Assembly (NCBI RefSeq): GCF_019880635.1
Contig: NZ_JAINVX010000001.1
Span: 248,001 to 312,000 of the forward strand
Reading direction: 5' to 3'
Origin: Hanstruepera marina
GTDB taxonomy: Bacteria > Bacteroidota > Bacteroidia > Flavobacteriales > Flavobacteriaceae
Length of the DNA: 64,000 nt
Shown: positions 17,331-27,698 of the stretch, in pieces
How positions within the stretch are numbered: position 1 is the stretch's first letter
Layout: the number at the start of each line of letters is the position of its first letter
Translations under genes and position numbers: made by a program
The notes under the pieces: generated by a model
What the model was told of the DNA's origin: nothing
Seen by the model: only the letters and a program-made list of their open reading frames with translations
The model's database searches: none

Positions 17331-18377
17331 ATGAAGAAAGACGAAAATGTTATTGTAGGTATTTCAATAGGAGATTTGAATGGTATTGGAGGCGAGATAA
17401 TTTTAAAAACCCTTCAAGACAATAGAACACTTGAGCTTTTTACGCCTGTTATATTTGCTTCTGTAAAAACCATATCATTTTTGAAAAACCATTTTAAGTT
17501 TGATGTCTCTTTCAATGGAATTAATAAGTTAAGCGAAGTTATTCATGGTAAAATAAATGTATTTAACGCTTGGCAAGAACGCGTTGAAATTAATTTTGGC
17601 GAAGAAGATGTTAAAATGGGAGAACTCGCCATTAAGTCCTTAGAAAAAGCAACAAAAGCTTTAAAGGCAAATGAAATTGATGTTTTGGTTACTGCTCCAA
17701 TTAACAAACACAACATACAGTCCGAAAAATTTAAATTTCCAGGCCATACCGATTATTTGACGCAAGAACTGGAAGGTGATAGTTTAATGTTTATGGTCTC
17801 TAACAACTTAAGGGTGGGTTTGTTAACGGACCATGTTCCTGTTAAAGATGTGGCTAATTACATTACAAAGGAACTTATTGATAAAAAAATTAATACAATT
17901 TATAATGCGCTTCAAGCCGATTTCAACATAAGAAGACCTAAAATTGCTGTTTTGGGCATAAATCCTCATACGGGTGATAATGGCGTAATCGGCAAAGAAG
18001 ACGATGAGGTATTAAGACCAGCATTGCAAGCTTTAGTCGACAATGGCAAACTGGTATATGGGCCCTATGCAGCAGACAGTTTTTTTGGTTCAGAAAATTA
18101 TAAAAATTTTGATGCTATTGTTGCGGCCTATCATGACCAAGGATTAATTCCGTTTAAGACACTTTCTTTTGGAAAAGGGGTAAATTACACTGCTGGTTTA
18201 TCAAAAATCCGCACGTCTCCAGATCATGGTACAGCTTATGAAATTGCAGGAAAAGGTGAAGCTAACGAAAATTCGTTTAAAGAAGCAATTTTTTTAGCTA
18301 TTCAACTTTACAATAACCGATTAGAAAACAAACGATTGAGTGAAAATCCTTTAAAAACAGGTCAAAAAAAGATATAA
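17331..18377 (+). CDS. pdxA: 4-hydroxythreonine-4-phosphate dehydrogenase
   Basis: 348 residues. Family motifs: ISIGDLNGIGGEI at the N-terminus, TAPINKHNI, FPGHTDYLTQ with a metal-binding His, GINPHTGDNG, AAYHDQGLIPFK and a C-terminal RTSPDHGTAYEIAG. It oxidises and decarboxylates 4-phosphohydroxythreonine in the DXP-dependent pyridoxal phosphate pathway. It is followed by yceD after 73 bases that include an independent -7 box. Confidence 0.96.
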   Translation: MKKDENVIVGISIGDLNGIGGEIILKTLQDNRTLELFTPVIFASVKTISFLKNHFKFDVSFNGINKLSEVIHGKINVFNAWQERVEINFGEEDVKMGELAIKSLEKATKALKANEIDVLVTAPINKHNIQSEKFKFPGHTDYLTQELEGDSLMFMVSNNLRVGLLTDHVPVKDVANYITKELIDKKINTIYNALQADFNIRRPKIAVLGINPHTGDNGVIGKEDDEVLRPALQALVDNGKLVYGPYAADSFFGSENYKNFDAIVAAYHDQGLIPFKTLSFGKGVNYTAGLSKIRTSPDHGTAYEIAGKGEANENSFKEAIFLAIQLYNNRLENKRLSENPLKTGQKKI

Positions 18378-18421
18378 ACAAAAAAATGTTTATAAGTAAG
18401 CATAAGCTAAAGAATATTTTA

Positions 18422-18429
18422 TATATTTG
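18422..18429 (+). promoter_or_regulatory. -7 promoter box of yceD-rpmF
   Basis: TATATTTG, exact TAnnTTTG match 21 bases before the yceD ATG at 18451. Confidence 0.5.
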
Positions 18430-18450
18430 CAGGCTCAAAATAGATGGAGA

Positions 18451-18993
18451 ATGAAGGAATTGAAAACATTTACAATACCTTTTGTAGGGCTTAAAGAAGG
18501 AAAACATCAATTTGAGTATAAAATAGACAAAACGTTCTTTGATTTTTTTGATTATCAAGACTTTAATGACGCTTCACTAGAAGTCAAATTAGGGTTAAAC
18601 AAAAAAACAACCTTGTTGGAACTGAACTTTGATATTTCTGGATATGTAAATGTACATTGCGATTTAACCAATGAACCCTACAATCAAGATGTAAAAAGTG
18701 ATTTTGATTTAGTAGTTAAATTTGGTGAAGAATTTAATGATGAGGAAATAGATCTCTTGGTTTTGCCACATGGAGCATATGAAGTAAATATTCAGCAATA
18801 TATTTATGAACTTATTGTTTTAGCTGTACCAGGTAAAAGAATTCATCCCGGAGTTGAAGATGGCACATTTGGTTCAGAAATACTTGATAAATTGGAAGAA
18901 TTAAGTCCTAAAACGGATAAAATAAAAGATTCGGATTCTGAAACGGATCCAAGATGGAATACATTAAAGAAACTATTAACGGATAAACAATAA
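18451..18993 (+). CDS. YceD/DUF177 family protein
   Basis: 180 residues counting from the ATG at 18451. An upstream TTG in the same frame at 18427 lies inside the -7 box and is rejected. The segment [12 protein letters not shown] and the acidic C-terminal half with VPGKRIHPG resemble the DUF177 family. In many bacteria this gene precedes rpmF and has been linked to 23S rRNA accumulation and ribosome assembly; I infer the same here. rpmF starts 5 bases after the stop, so the two form an operon. Confidence 0.88.
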   Translation: MKELKTFTIPFVGLKEGKHQFEYKIDKTFFDFFDYQDFNDASLEVKLGLNKKTTLLELNFDISGYVNVHCDLTNEPYNQDVKSDFDLVVKFGEEFNDEEIDLLVLPHGAYEVNIQQYIYELIVLAVPGKRIHPGVEDGTFGSEILDKLEELSPKTDKIKDSDSETDPRWNTLKKLLTDKQ

Positions 18994-18998
18994 TAAAA

Positions 18999-19202
18999 AT
19001 GGCACATCCTAAAAGAAAAATCTCGAAAACAAGAAGAGATAAAAGAAGAACACATTACAAGGCAACTGCTCCGCAAATTGCAACGTGTCCTACTACAGGA
19101 GAAGCGCACTTATACCACAGAGCGCATTGGCATGAAGGAAAACTTTATTATAGAGGTCAAGTATTAATTGATAACTCTGAAGAGGTTGAAAATTTAGCAT
19201 AA
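18999..19202 (+). CDS. rpmF: 50S ribosomal protein L32
   Basis: 67 residues, beginning [17 protein letters not shown], the L32 signature. Only one Cys is present (CPTTGEAH, residue 30); the other zinc-binding Cys positions are replaced, so this is a zinc-free (C-minus) form. It follows yceD closely and is closed by a hairpin terminator. Confidence 0.96.
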   Translation: MAHPKRKISKTRRDKRRTHYKATAPQIATCPTTGEAHLYHRAHWHEGKLYYRGQVLIDNSEEVENLA

Positions 19203-19222
19203 GTATTATGCATGCATATAAT

Positions 19223-19250
19223 AAAACGCTCATTTATGGGCGTTTTTTTT
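19223..19250 (+). terminator. Terminator of yceD-rpmF
   Basis: AAAACGCTC and GGGCGTTTT form a 9-pair stem with one T-G wobble around loop ATTTAT, followed by T residues. Confidence 0.75.
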
Positions 19251-19379
19251 ATGATAAATTTTTAAGTAACGCAAAAACCACTTAATTTGCATTAAATTAG
19301 ACTAGAATCTAGCTGGTTTTGTTGTTTTTCAAACGAAATCAGTGTTTTTTTACGATTTTAGTGAAATATTTATTTTAGT

Positions 19380-20375
19380 ATGAGTAAAATCTCAGCGGCC
19401 ATTACAGCTGTAGGTGGCTATGTACCAGAATATGTATTAACCAACCAAATTTTGGAAACTATGGTTGATACTAATGACGAATGGATAACTACAAGAACTG
19501 GTATAAAAGAAAGACGTATTTTAAAGGAAGATGGAAAAGGCACTTCATTCCTTGCCATTAATGCAGCAAACGACCTTATTAACAAAACAGGTTTAGACCC
19601 TAAAGAAATAGATTTGGTTATTGTTGCAACAGCTTCTCCAGATATGAAAGCTGCATCAACAGCGGCTTACACTGCAACTCAAATTGGAGCAACAAACGCT
19701 TTTTCTTTTGATTTGGAAGCGGCTTGTTCAAGCTTTTTGTTCGGTATGTCTACTGCTTCCAGCTATATTGAGTCTGGAAAATACAAGAAAATACTACTTA
19801 TAGGTGCTGATAAAAACTCTTCATTTATAAACTATAAAGACAGGGCTACCTGTATAATTTTTGGGGATGGCGCTGGAGCCGTACTGTTTGAACCTAATGA
19901 AGAAGGTTTAGGGCTACAAGACGAATATTTGCGTAGCGATGGGGCAGGTAGAGAGTTTCTACAAGCAACATATGGAGGGTCGTCTTATCCATCAACACCT
20001 GAAGCTGTTGCTGAAGGCAAGCATTTTGTGTTTCAAGACGGAAAGACAGTATTTAAAAATGCCGTATTTAATATGGCAGATGTTGCCGATAAGATAATGG
20101 GTCGTAATAATCTTTCAAAAGATGATGTAGCTTGGTTGGTAGCGCACCAAGCGAACAAACGTATTATTGATGCTACGGCGAACAGAATGGGTTTAGATGA
20201 GAAAAAAGTAATGATGAATATAGAAAAGTACGGCAATACAACATCTGCAACCTTACCTTTATTACTCAACGATTATGAATCTCAATTAAAAAAAGGCGAT
20301 AATCTTATTTTTGCTGCTTTTGGTGGCGGATTTACTTGGGGTTCTATATATTTAAAATGGGCATATAATTCCTAA
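19380..20375 (+). CDS. fabH: 3-oxoacyl-ACP synthase III (KAS III)
   Basis: 331 residues with the full Cys-His-Asn triad: Cys116 in EAACSSF, His256 in AHQANKRI and Asn286 in YGNTTSAT. The C-terminal FAAFGGGFTWGS motif is also present. It condenses acetyl-CoA with malonyl-ACP to start fatty-acid synthesis. In Bacteroidota, branched starters are also used; specificity cannot be read here. It lies after the rpmF terminator and 37 bases before accB. Confidence 0.96.
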   Translation: MSKISAAITAVGGYVPEYVLTNQILETMVDTNDEWITTRTGIKERRILKEDGKGTSFLAINAANDLINKTGLDPKEIDLVIVATASPDMKAASTAAYTATQIGATNAFSFDLEAACSSFLFGMSTASSYIESGKYKKILLIGADKNSSFINYKDRATCIIFGDGAGAVLFEPNEEGLGLQDEYLRSDGAGREFLQATYGGSSYPSTPEAVAEGKHFVFQDGKTVFKNAVFNMADVADKIMGRNNLSKDDVAWLVAHQANKRIIDATANRMGLDEKKVMMNIEKYGNTTSATLPLLLNDYESQLKKGDNLIFAAFGGGFTWGSIYLKWAYNS

Positions 20376-20412
20376 CTAACAAACACTAACAATTTCTAAA
20401 AATTGAATTATT

Positions 20413-20895
20413 ATGGATTTAAAAGATATTCAAAATTTAATAAAATTTGTTGCTAAATCTGGCGCAAGTGAAGTCAAGTTAGAAACTGACGATATTAAAA
20501 TTACCATCAGAACGGGTAGTGATGAAAAAGAAACTACAACATTTGTTCAGCAAGTTCCTGTTAATGCACCGGTTGCCCAAGCTCAAGCAGCGCCTGCTCC
20601 AGTTGCACAAGCAACACCAGCAGCTGAAACACCAGCAGCATCTGATGATTCAAAATACATTACCGTTAAATCACCTATAATTGGGACGCTTTACCGTAAA
20701 CCTTCTCCTGACAAACCTGTGTTTGTAGAAGTTGGTCAAACCGTTAAAGAAGGAGATGTGCTTTGTATAATTGAGGCCATGAAGCTATTTAACGAAATTG
20801 AATCTGAAGTTTCAGGTAAGATTGTTAAAGTATTGGTAGACGATTCGTCACCAGTAGAATTCGATCAGCCACTTTTCTTAATAGACCCGTCATAA
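20413..20895 (+). CDS. accB: Biotin carboxyl carrier protein of acetyl-CoA carboxylase
   Basis: 160 residues. An N-terminal helical part is followed by an Ala/Pro-rich linker (about 50-75) and a biotinyl domain from about 80. The biotinylated Lys124 sits in EAMKLFNE. It carries carboxybiotin between the biotin carboxylase and the carboxyltransferase. It sits between fabH and accC, as in the usual fatty-acid gene cluster. Confidence 0.96.
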   Translation: MDLKDIQNLIKFVAKSGASEVKLETDDIKITIRTGSDEKETTTFVQQVPVNAPVAQAQAAPAPVAQATPAAETPAASDDSKYITVKSPIIGTLYRKPSPDKPVFVEVGQTVKEGDVLCIIEAMKLFNEIESEVSGKIVKVLVDDSSPVEFDQPLFLIDPS

Positions 20896-20944
20896 CCATT
20901 TAAAGATTCCAATTCTTATCCCAAATTTTAGGCCAAAAATCCTA

Positions 20945-20980
20945 CTTACGGAGTTTGGAACTTGGAATTTGAAATTTTTA
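20945..20980 (+). repeat. Short TTGGAA-type direct repeat between accB and accC
   Basis: Repeated units of the form TTTGGAACTTGGAATTTG lie in the 97-base accB-accC gap. Similar TTGGAA-rich spacers are common in flavobacterial intergenic DNA as I recall. No coding capacity is seen. Confidence 0.35.
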
Positions 20981-20992
20981 ATACAGCAAGTT

Positions 20993-22345
20993 ATGTTTAA
21001 AAAAATATTAATAGCCAATAGAGGGGAAATAGCTTTAAGAGTTATTAGAACCTGTAAAGAAATGGGTATAAAAACCGTAGCGGTTTACTCAACAGCAGAT
21101 GCCGAAAGCCTTCATGTAAAGTTTGCAGATGAAGCGGTTTGTATTGGTCCTGCGCCAAGTAGTGAGTCGTATTTAAAAATGTCGAATGTTATAGCTGCCG
21201 CAGAAATTACTAATGCGGATGCTGTTCATCCAGGCTACGGGTTTTTATCAGAAAATGCCAAGTTTTCAAAAATCTGTGAAGAGCACGGTATAAAGTTTAT
21301 TGGAGCATCAGAAGAAATGATCTCCAAAATGGGAGACAAAGCAACTGCTAAAGCTACTATGAAGGCTGCAGGAGTGCCTTGTGTACCAGGAAGCGATGGA
21401 ATCATAGCTGATTTTGAAGAGTGTGAAAAATTAGCTGTCGAGGTAGGTTATCCAGTGATGTTAAAAGCTACTGCTGGAGGTGGTGGAAAAGGAATGCGCG
21501 CTGTTTGGAAACCAGAAAATTTAAAAGCCGCTTGGGATTCAGCAAGACAAGAATCTAAAGCCGCATTTGGGAATGATGATATGTATATGGAAAAACTTAT
21601 TGAAGAGCCAAGACATATTGAAATTCAGATTGTAGGCGATTCAACCGGTAGAGCATGTCACTTATCTGAAAGAGATTGCTCGGTACAGCGTAGGCATCAA
21701 AAACTAACGGAAGAGGTGCCATCACCATTTATGACAGATGAACTTCGCGAAAAAATGGGTTTAGCAGCGGTAAAAGCCGCCGAATACATTAAATACGAAG
21801 GTGCTGGGACAGTAGAATTTTTAGTTGATAAGCACAGGAACTTCTACTTTATGGAAATGAATACGCGTATTCAAGTAGAGCACCCAATTACAGAACAAGT
21901 TATTGATTTTGATTTAATTAGAGAGCAAATTTTAGTTGCAGCAGGTGTGCCTATTTCGGGTAAAAACTATACGCCTAATTTACATTCCATTGAATGTAGA
22001 ATTAATGCAGAAGATCCTTTTAACGATTTTAGGCCTTCTCCTGGACGCATTACAACATTACATGCGCCAGGTGGACATGGTGTTCGTTTAGATACGCATG
22101 TTTATGCAGGTTACATGATACCGCCTAATTATGATTCAATGATTGCAAAACTTATTACTACTGCTCAAACAAGAGAAGAAGCAATAAATAAAATGAAACG
22201 TGCTCTAGATGAGTTTGTTATAGAAGGAGTGAAAACAACTATTCCATTTCACAGACAACTCATGGAAAACCCAGACTATTTAGCAGGTAATTATACCACA
22301 AAGTTCATGGAAGATTTTGTGATTGAACAATCACAAGAAGAATAA
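20993..22345 (+). CDS. accC: Biotin carboxylase subunit of acetyl-CoA carboxylase
   Basis: 450 residues counting from the ATG at 20993, which yields the conserved N-terminus [16 protein letters not shown]; an in-frame upstream start at 20969 would add 8 unconserved residues. ATP-grasp motifs: [12 protein letters not shown] (glycine-rich loop), [13 protein letters not shown] and [13 protein letters not shown]. It carboxylates biotin on AccB using ATP and bicarbonate. A strong terminator follows. Confidence 0.97.
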   Translation: MFKKILIANRGEIALRVIRTCKEMGIKTVAVYSTADAESLHVKFADEAVCIGPAPSSESYLKMSNVIAAAEITNADAVHPGYGFLSENAKFSKICEEHGIKFIGASEEMISKMGDKATAKATMKAAGVPCVPGSDGIIADFEECEKLAVEVGYPVMLKATAGGGGKGMRAVWKPENLKAAWDSARQESKAAFGNDDMYMEKLIEEPRHIEIQIVGDSTGRACHLSERDCSVQRRHQKLTEEVPSPFMTDELREKMGLAAVKAAEYIKYEGAGTVEFLVDKHRNFYFMEMNTRIQVEHPITEQVIDFDLIREQILVAAGVPISGKNYTPNLHSIECRINAEDPFNDFRPSPGRITTLHAPGGHGVRLDTHVYAGYMIPPNYDSMIAKLITTAQTREEAINKMKRALDEFVIEGVKTTIPFHRQLMENPDYLAGNYTTKFMEDFVIEQSQEE

Positions 22346-22375
22346 AAAAAGCCCCTAATATTAGGGGCTTTTTTT
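22344..22375 (+). terminator. Terminator of accB-accC
   Basis: A perfect palindrome GCCCCTAAT/ATTAGGGGC (22351-22368) flanked by A and T runs. Confidence 0.9.
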
Positions 22376-22600
22376 ATTTAAACTCCTATACTGTTTATTG
22401 TTTGAGGAACTCTATCATTACTAAAGCTAATAGAAATAAAATATTTGTCTTTATAAGCAATGAAGCTTAAAGAACAGATTAAATAGATCTAAATTTTCAT
22501 ATTATTAAAATATATAATTTGTTTTAGACTTTAATTCTTGTTAATTAAGGCATCAAGCATTATTTTTATAGCACATTATTAACAAACACCTTAATCAGTT

Positions 22601-25354
22601 ATGAAAAAGAAATACATTAGAGCTTTGTCAGCTTTAGCGTTACTGTTAGTTTTCACTACGTTGAGTTTTTCTCAAAACAGAGAAAGCTTGTGGACTAAAA
22701 CCTCAAAAGAACGTTTTGTAAACGCTAAACTAGTTGAACGAAAAGCTATTCCGCAACAAGCCCAATTTTATGAGTTAAATTTAGAGCTGTTGAAACAAGA
22801 GCTAACAAATGCTCCTAATAGAGAGGTTTCAAATGAGCTATCAAACTTAATTTTAGATTTCCCTGATTCAGATGGAAAGTTGGAATCGTTTAGAATTAAA
22901 GAAGCTTCAATACTGGCTCCAGAACTACAACGGCAAGTACCAAATATTAGATCTTACGTAGGAGTAAGTGTTGAAAACCCTTCTACAGTTATCCGTTTTA
23001 GTGTAACACCTCAAGGCTTGCATACTATGACGCTTTCTTCAGAAAAAGGCACGCAATATATCGATCCTTATGTAAAAAACACTAATGTGTATGCTGTTTA
23101 TTCACGTAAAGACTTGCCTATTGAAAACAAGAGCTTTGAATGTCAGTTTGAAGAAGAAGGGTTACAAATTGATATTCCAAACGTTAGTGAATCTGAATTC
23201 AGAAATGCAAATGATGGTAAGATGAGAAATTTCAGATTGGCTCTAGCTTGTACTGTAGAATATGCTGAGTTTCATTGGACAGCAGCAGGTTTAACAATAG
23301 CAACACCTATTGCAGAACGTAAGAATGCTGTATTGGCGGCTATGGTAGTTACTATGACTCGTGTTAATGCTTTGTATGAAAGAGAGTTGTCATTAAACAT
23401 GACGATAATACCTAACAATTTGGATATTATATATATAACAACTGATCCTTATACAAATGATAATGGCGGTATGATGCTTGGTCAAAACCAAACCAATTTA
23501 GATAATGTAATTGGATCTGCAAACTACGATATTGGACATGTATTTAGTACAGGAGGAGGAGGAGTAGCAACCTTAAACTCACCTTGTTTAACAGGGTCTA
23601 AAGCCAGAGGAGTAACAGGGTTGCCAGCACCAGTAGGTGATATTTTTGATTATGAATATGTTGCGCATGAAATGGGCCACCAATATGGGTCACCTCACAC
23701 ATGGAATTCTGATGTCAATAACGGGTCTTGCCCCCTTAGCCAAAGATCATCTGCAGATGCCTATGAGCCAGGTAGCGGTTCTACTATTATGGGCTATGCA
23801 GGATTATGTGGCGACCAGAACGTTCAAACATTTACTGATATTTATTTTCATCAAAGAAGTATACAAAGAATTTGGTTTAATCTTATAAGCGGAAACAGTC
23901 AATGTGGAGATCAAACAGATACAGGAAATTCTGCCCCAACTGCTGATGCTGGAGCGGATTATGTAATTCCAAGGTTGACACCTTATAAATTAACAGGCTC
24001 TGCTACTGATTCAGATGGAACAGGTTCATTAACATACACATGGGAACAATTTGATTTGGGTTCTGCAGGTGTGCCAACAGAATCGACATCATCTGGCCCA
24101 CTTGTTCGTTCATTTGAAGGGACATCGAACCCAGTAAGATATGTGCCAAACCTTCCTGATTTGATGGATAGTAATGGTTCGACAGATTGGGAAAAATTAC
24201 CAGGAACGTCGAGAAGTATGAATTTTCAATTAACAGTTCGAGACAATGATGCTCGCGGTGGTCAATCAGATTCTGACGCTATGTTAATTGATGTTGCAGC
24301 AGCAGCAGGACCATTTATGGTTACTTCTCAAGCTGTAGCAAATTCAATTGTATGGACTCCTGGAGAAACGGAAACTATAACTTGGAATGTAGCTGGGACA
24401 ACAGGATTGGGTGTTAATACTGCCAATGTTAATATTCTATTATCTACAGACGAAGGACAAACTTTTGATACTGTTTTAGCCTCTAATGTACCTAATGATG
24501 GTAGTCATGATATTAGCGTGCCTAATGTAACAGCTCCATATTGTAGAGTAATGGTAGAGGCTGTTGGCAACATTTTCTTTTCGGTAAATGAACAATTCTT
24601 TGCTGTTGGAGACTATACTTATGGGCCAATTGATCAGTGTACTGACTATACATTTAACGCTGGAATTACTATTCCAGAAAGTGACACCCAATATTCTGGG
24701 TGGTTATTGACTATTAATGATTCTTTTACAATTACAGATTTAAACGTTAATGTAGACATTACCCATAATGATAATGCGGATTTATATTATGGAATTAGAG
24801 CACCTTTTCAAGCGGACGGTGTTGAACGCCTAGCTTCTGGTATATGTCCTGGAAGTGCAGACGTGAATTTAACTTTTGATGACGAAGGTAATGCCGTAGA
24901 TTGTGGTAATACAACTAGTGGCGCAGATACTTTACCATTAGACCCGTTAAGCTTTGCAGATGGTCAAAATTCTGATGGGCAGTGGATATTTTTTGCAACC
25001 GACATAAATGTAGGGGACGGTAATCAAGCAACATGGAATACGATTACGTTAACCTTATGCCAAAGTGGTACTGGACCAATTTTAAGTGTAGACGAAATTA
25101 GTTTAGAAGATACTTTTTTTGTTTATCCTAATCCAAACAATGGACAATTTACAATTAAGCTAAAGTCTAATTCAGGAAAGGATATTAATGTTGAAGTGTT
25201 TGATATTAGAGGGCGTTCTATACTGAATCAATCTTATAGAAATACCGGTGATTTTAATCAAACTATAAGTTTAGATAATGCACAATCTGGTATGTACTTA
25301 TTAAACATAAATGATGGTGATAAAAAAGTAACCAAGAAAATTATAGTAAACTAA
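22601..25354 (+). CDS. Secreted reprolysin-like metzincin protease with P domain and T9SS type A sorting domain
   Basis: 917 residues. A signal peptide (to about residue 25) and a propeptide-like region lead to a metzincin domain. The zinc motif is HEMGHQYGSPH near residue 352, with Met-turn GYAGLCG about 45 residues on. Ig-like segments follow (SAPTADAGADY and others), then a P/Homo B-type domain near 690-830 (TFNAGITIPESDTQYSGW). The tail (VYPNPNNGQFTIKL to the end) is a T9SS type A sorting domain with the usual PNP motif. It is probably secreted and attached to the surface. It is a single-gene unit with its own terminator. Confidence 0.92.
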   Translation: MKKKYIRALSALALLLVFTTLSFSQNRESLWTKTSKERFVNAKLVERKAIPQQAQFYELNLELLKQELTNAPNREVSNELSNLILDFPDSDGKLESFRIKEASILAPELQRQVPNIRSYVGVSVENPSTVIRFSVTPQGLHTMTLSSEKGTQYIDPYVKNTNVYAVYSRKDLPIENKSFECQFEEEGLQIDIPNVSESEFRNANDGKMRNFRLALACTVEYAEFHWTAAGLTIATPIAERKNAVLAAMVVTMTRVNALYERELSLNMTIIPNNLDIIYITTDPYTNDNGGMMLGQNQTNLDNVIGSANYDIGHVFSTGGGGVATLNSPCLTGSKARGVTGLPAPVGDIFDYEYVAHEMGHQYGSPHTWNSDVNNGSCPLSQRSSADAYEPGSGSTIMGYAGLCGDQNVQTFTDIYFHQRSIQRIWFNLISGNSQCGDQTDTGNSAPTADAGADYVIPRLTPYKLTGSATDSDGTGSLTYTWEQFDLGSAGVPTESTSSGPLVRSFEGTSNPVRYVPNLPDLMDSNGSTDWEKLPGTSRSMNFQLTVRDNDARGGQSDSDAMLIDVAAAAGPFMVTSQAVANSIVWTPGETETITWNVAGTTGLGVNTANVNILLSTDEGQTFDTVLASNVPNDGSHDISVPNVTAPYCRVMVEAVGNIFFSVNEQFFAVGDYTYGPIDQCTDYTFNAGITIPESDTQYSGWLLTINDSFTITDLNVNVDITHNDNADLYYGIRAPFQADGVERLASGICPGSADVNLTFDDEGNAVDCGNTTSGADTLPLDPLSFADGQNSDGQWIFFATDINVGDGNQATWNTITLTLCQSGTGPILSVDEISLEDTFFVYPNPNNGQFTIKLKSNSGKDINVEVFDIRGRSILNQSYRNTGDFNQTISLDNAQSGMYLLNINDGDKKVTKKIIVN

Positions 25355-25372
25355 CTGCTATTTAATCTTTAT

Positions 25373-25401
25373 AAAGCTCCTAATTTCTAGGAGCTTTTTT
25401 T
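25373..25401 (+). terminator. Terminator of the metzincin gene
   Basis: AAAGCTCCTA and TAGGAGCTTT pair around a 5-base loop, followed by T residues. Confidence 0.85.
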
Positions 25402-25433
25402 ATTACATTTAATGAGTTAATAAATACAAAGAT

Positions 25434-26549
25434 GTGAGTTTATCCTATTGGGAAATAAAATCTTGGCTTACCAATGTTGATTATACTATAGTTGGAAGTG
25501 GCATAGTGGGTTTAAATTGTGCCCTTCAATTAAAAAAAAACAATCCAAAAGCCAGGGTATTGGTATTGGAACGCGGCGTGTTACCTCAAGGCGCTAGCAC
25601 TAAAAATGCTGGATTTGCCTGTTTTGGTAGTGTAAGTGAGATACTTGATGACCTTAAATCACATACTGAAGATGAGGTTTTTAATCTTGTAAGAAAACGA
25701 AAAGAAGGACTTGATTTGTTGCGGCACAACCTATCGGATACTAATATTGATTATAAACAGTATGGAGGGTATGAATTGTTCAATAATAATGATCAAGAGC
25801 TCTATGAAATTTGCTTATTAAAAAAAGATTACGTTAATAGCTTGTTGGATCCAATTTTCCAAGAACCTGTTTATAGTTTACAGCCCAATCATTTTAAGTT
25901 TAAAAGTATAAAGTCAAACTATATTTATAATCAGTTTGAAGGCCAAATCAATACTGGAAAGATGATGGAGGCTCTACTTTTCAAGGTTCAGTCTAAAGGA
26001 ATTAAAATTTTAAACAACATAACAGTTGAAAATTATTTAGAAACAAATACCCAAGTTGAAATACAGACAAATCACTTTACTTTTAAAACAAAAAAACTCT
26101 GTATTGCCACCAATGGATTTGCAAAACAACTTTTAAATGAAGCCGTTAAACCTGCTAGGGCACAAGTTTTAATTACCAAGCCTATTAAAGGCTTGCATAT
26201 AAAAGGAACATTTCATTTAGACGAAGGCTATTATTACTTCAGAAATATTGACAATAGAATATTGCTGGGCGGTGGTAGAAATTTGGATTTTGCAGGTGAG
26301 GAAACCACTGTAATGGCTGAAACTGATTTAATTCAAAACAAACTAGAAAAGCTTTTAAAAACAACCATTCTACCGAGTACTTCTTTTGAAATCGAGCACA
26401 GATGGAGTGGTGTTATGGGAGTGGGTAATCAGAAAAAACCCATTGTAAAACAAATTAGTAATCATGTGTTTTGTGGTGTTAGATTAGGAGGTATGGGTGT
26501 TGCTATTGGTAGCTCTGTTGGAATTGATTTAGCAAATTTAGTAGGTTAA
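25434..26549 (+). CDS. FAD-dependent oxidoreductase (DAO family)
   Basis: 371 residues. A Rossmann FAD motif is near the N-terminus (YTIVGSGIVGLNCA), followed by GASTKNAGFACFGS, typical of glycine/D-amino-acid oxidase relatives. A C-terminal motif GVRLGGMGVAIGSSVG fits the family. The start is GTG at 25434; the overlapping ATG one frame away meets TGA at once. The substrate is unknown; no signal peptide is seen. mtgA begins 2 bases after the stop. Confidence 0.88.
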   Translation: MSLSYWEIKSWLTNVDYTIVGSGIVGLNCALQLKKNNPKARVLVLERGVLPQGASTKNAGFACFGSVSEILDDLKSHTEDEVFNLVRKRKEGLDLLRHNLSDTNIDYKQYGGYELFNNNDQELYEICLLKKDYVNSLLDPIFQEPVYSLQPNHFKFKSIKSNYIYNQFEGQINTGKMMEALLFKVQSKGIKILNNITVENYLETNTQVEIQTNHFTFKTKKLCIATNGFAKQLLNEAVKPARAQVLITKPIKGLHIKGTFHLDEGYYYFRNIDNRILLGGGRNLDFAGEETTVMAETDLIQNKLEKLLKTTILPSTSFEIEHRWSGVMGVGNQKKPIVKQISNHVFCGVRLGGMGVAIGSSVGIDLANLVG

Positions 26550-26551
26550 GA

Positions 26552-27247
26552 ATGGGAAGACTATTTAGATTTATTTGGAGGTTTTTTTTAGGATTAATTC
26601 TACTCTCTCTTTTTCTTGTTTTTCTGTATAAATGGGTTCCAGTAAAAATAACACCTTTAATGATTATTAGAAGTGTTGAAAATTATCAAAGAGGTGATAA
26701 AATCAGCATTTATCACGATTGGGAACCACTAGAAAATATATCTAAAAATTTACAGTTAGCGGTTATTTGTAGTGAAGATCAAAACTTCTTGACTCATAAT
26801 GGTTTTGATTTAAAGGCTATTGAAAAAGCAATTGAAAACAACAAAAAAGGAAAGCGGATAAAAGGAGGAAGTACTATTAGTCAACAAACTGCTAAAAATG
26901 TTTTTTTATGGCCAGAACGTTCTTGGTTAAGGAAAGGCCTTGAGGTTTATTTTACATTTTTAATTGAACATATTTGGGGTAAAGAACGTATTATGGAAGT
27001 GTATTTAAACAGTATTGAAATGGGCAAAGATGTTTATGGAGCAGAAGCCGCATCACAATATTGGTTTAAAAAATCAGCCTCGATATTATCGGCTTCAGAG
27101 GCCGCGGCAATAGCTGCTATATTGCCTAATCCAAGAAAATATAAAGCAAGACCTACATCGCGTTATATTCAAGGGCGAGTGAACTGGGTTGTCAGACAAA
27201 TGGGATATTTTGGAAAACTAAATTATGGGATAAACCATGTCAAATAG
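26552..27247 (+). CDS. mtgA: Monofunctional biosynthetic peptidoglycan transglycosylase
   Basis: 231 residues: one N-terminal membrane anchor (about 8-27) and a GT51 domain. Motifs: the catalytic Glu75 in CSEDQNFLTHNGFD, KGGSTISQQTAKN and NSIEMGKDVYGAEAAS. No penicillin-binding transpeptidase domain follows, so it is the monofunctional form. It polymerises lipid II into glycan chains in the periplasm. It overlaps the next gene by 11 bases. Confidence 0.94.
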   Translation: MGRLFRFIWRFFLGLILLSLFLVFLYKWVPVKITPLMIIRSVENYQRGDKISIYHDWEPLENISKNLQLAVICSEDQNFLTHNGFDLKAIEKAIENNKKGKRIKGGSTISQQTAKNVFLWPERSWLRKGLEVYFTFLIEHIWGKERIMEVYLNSIEMGKDVYGAEAASQYWFKKSASILSASEAAAIAAILPNPRKYKARPTSRYIQGRVNWVVRQMGYFGKLNYGINHVK

Positions 27248-27698
27248 TTTAGAAATCAAGACAAAATTACTTGAACAATGCAATGTGTTTTGTCAAGCCA
27301 AGCTAAAAACGATTCAATTTCAAATAGAAGAAATAAATAAGGCCTTAACCAACGAAACAAAAAGCAGTGCTGGTGATAAACATGAAACAGGGCGAGCTAT
27401 GTTGCAATTGGAACGTGAAAAGCTAGGAACTCAATTAGCTGAACAACAAAAGCTTCAAAAAGTTCTTTCAAGAATACAGATTAACAAAACCTCCCAGGTT
27501 ATTGGTTTGGGCAGTGTGGTTTATACTACTCAAGCCAATTATTTTTTAGCAATAAGCGCAGGAGAATTACAGGTAAAAGGAACTGTTTATTATGGAATTT
27601 CTATTCAAACACCAATAGGCAAACTATTGCTTGGCAAAACAACTGGCTGTGAAGTTGAGTTTAGGGAAGAAATATTTACAATCGAAAAGGTTACCTAA
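27237..27698 (+). CDS. GreA/GreB-like protein
   Basis: 153 residues. The N-terminal half is a predicted helical hairpin containing SSAGDKHETGRAM, and the C-terminal half is beta-rich and FKBP-like (VIGLGSVVYTT). This two-part layout is that of Gre transcript-cleavage factors. Close homologues in Flavobacteria are often mislabelled 3-oxoacyl-ACP synthase, as I recall. It lacks a clear acidic tip pair in the coiled coil, so cleavage activity is uncertain. It overlaps mtgA by 11 bases and the convergent ABC gene by 8. Confidence 0.75.
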   Translation: MSNSLEIKTKLLEQCNVFCQAKLKTIQFQIEEINKALTNETKSSAGDKHETGRAMLQLEREKLGTQLAEQQKLQKVLSRIQINKTSQVIGLGSVVYTTQANYFLAISAGELQVKGTVYYGISIQTPIGKLLLGKTTGCEVEFREEIFTIEKVT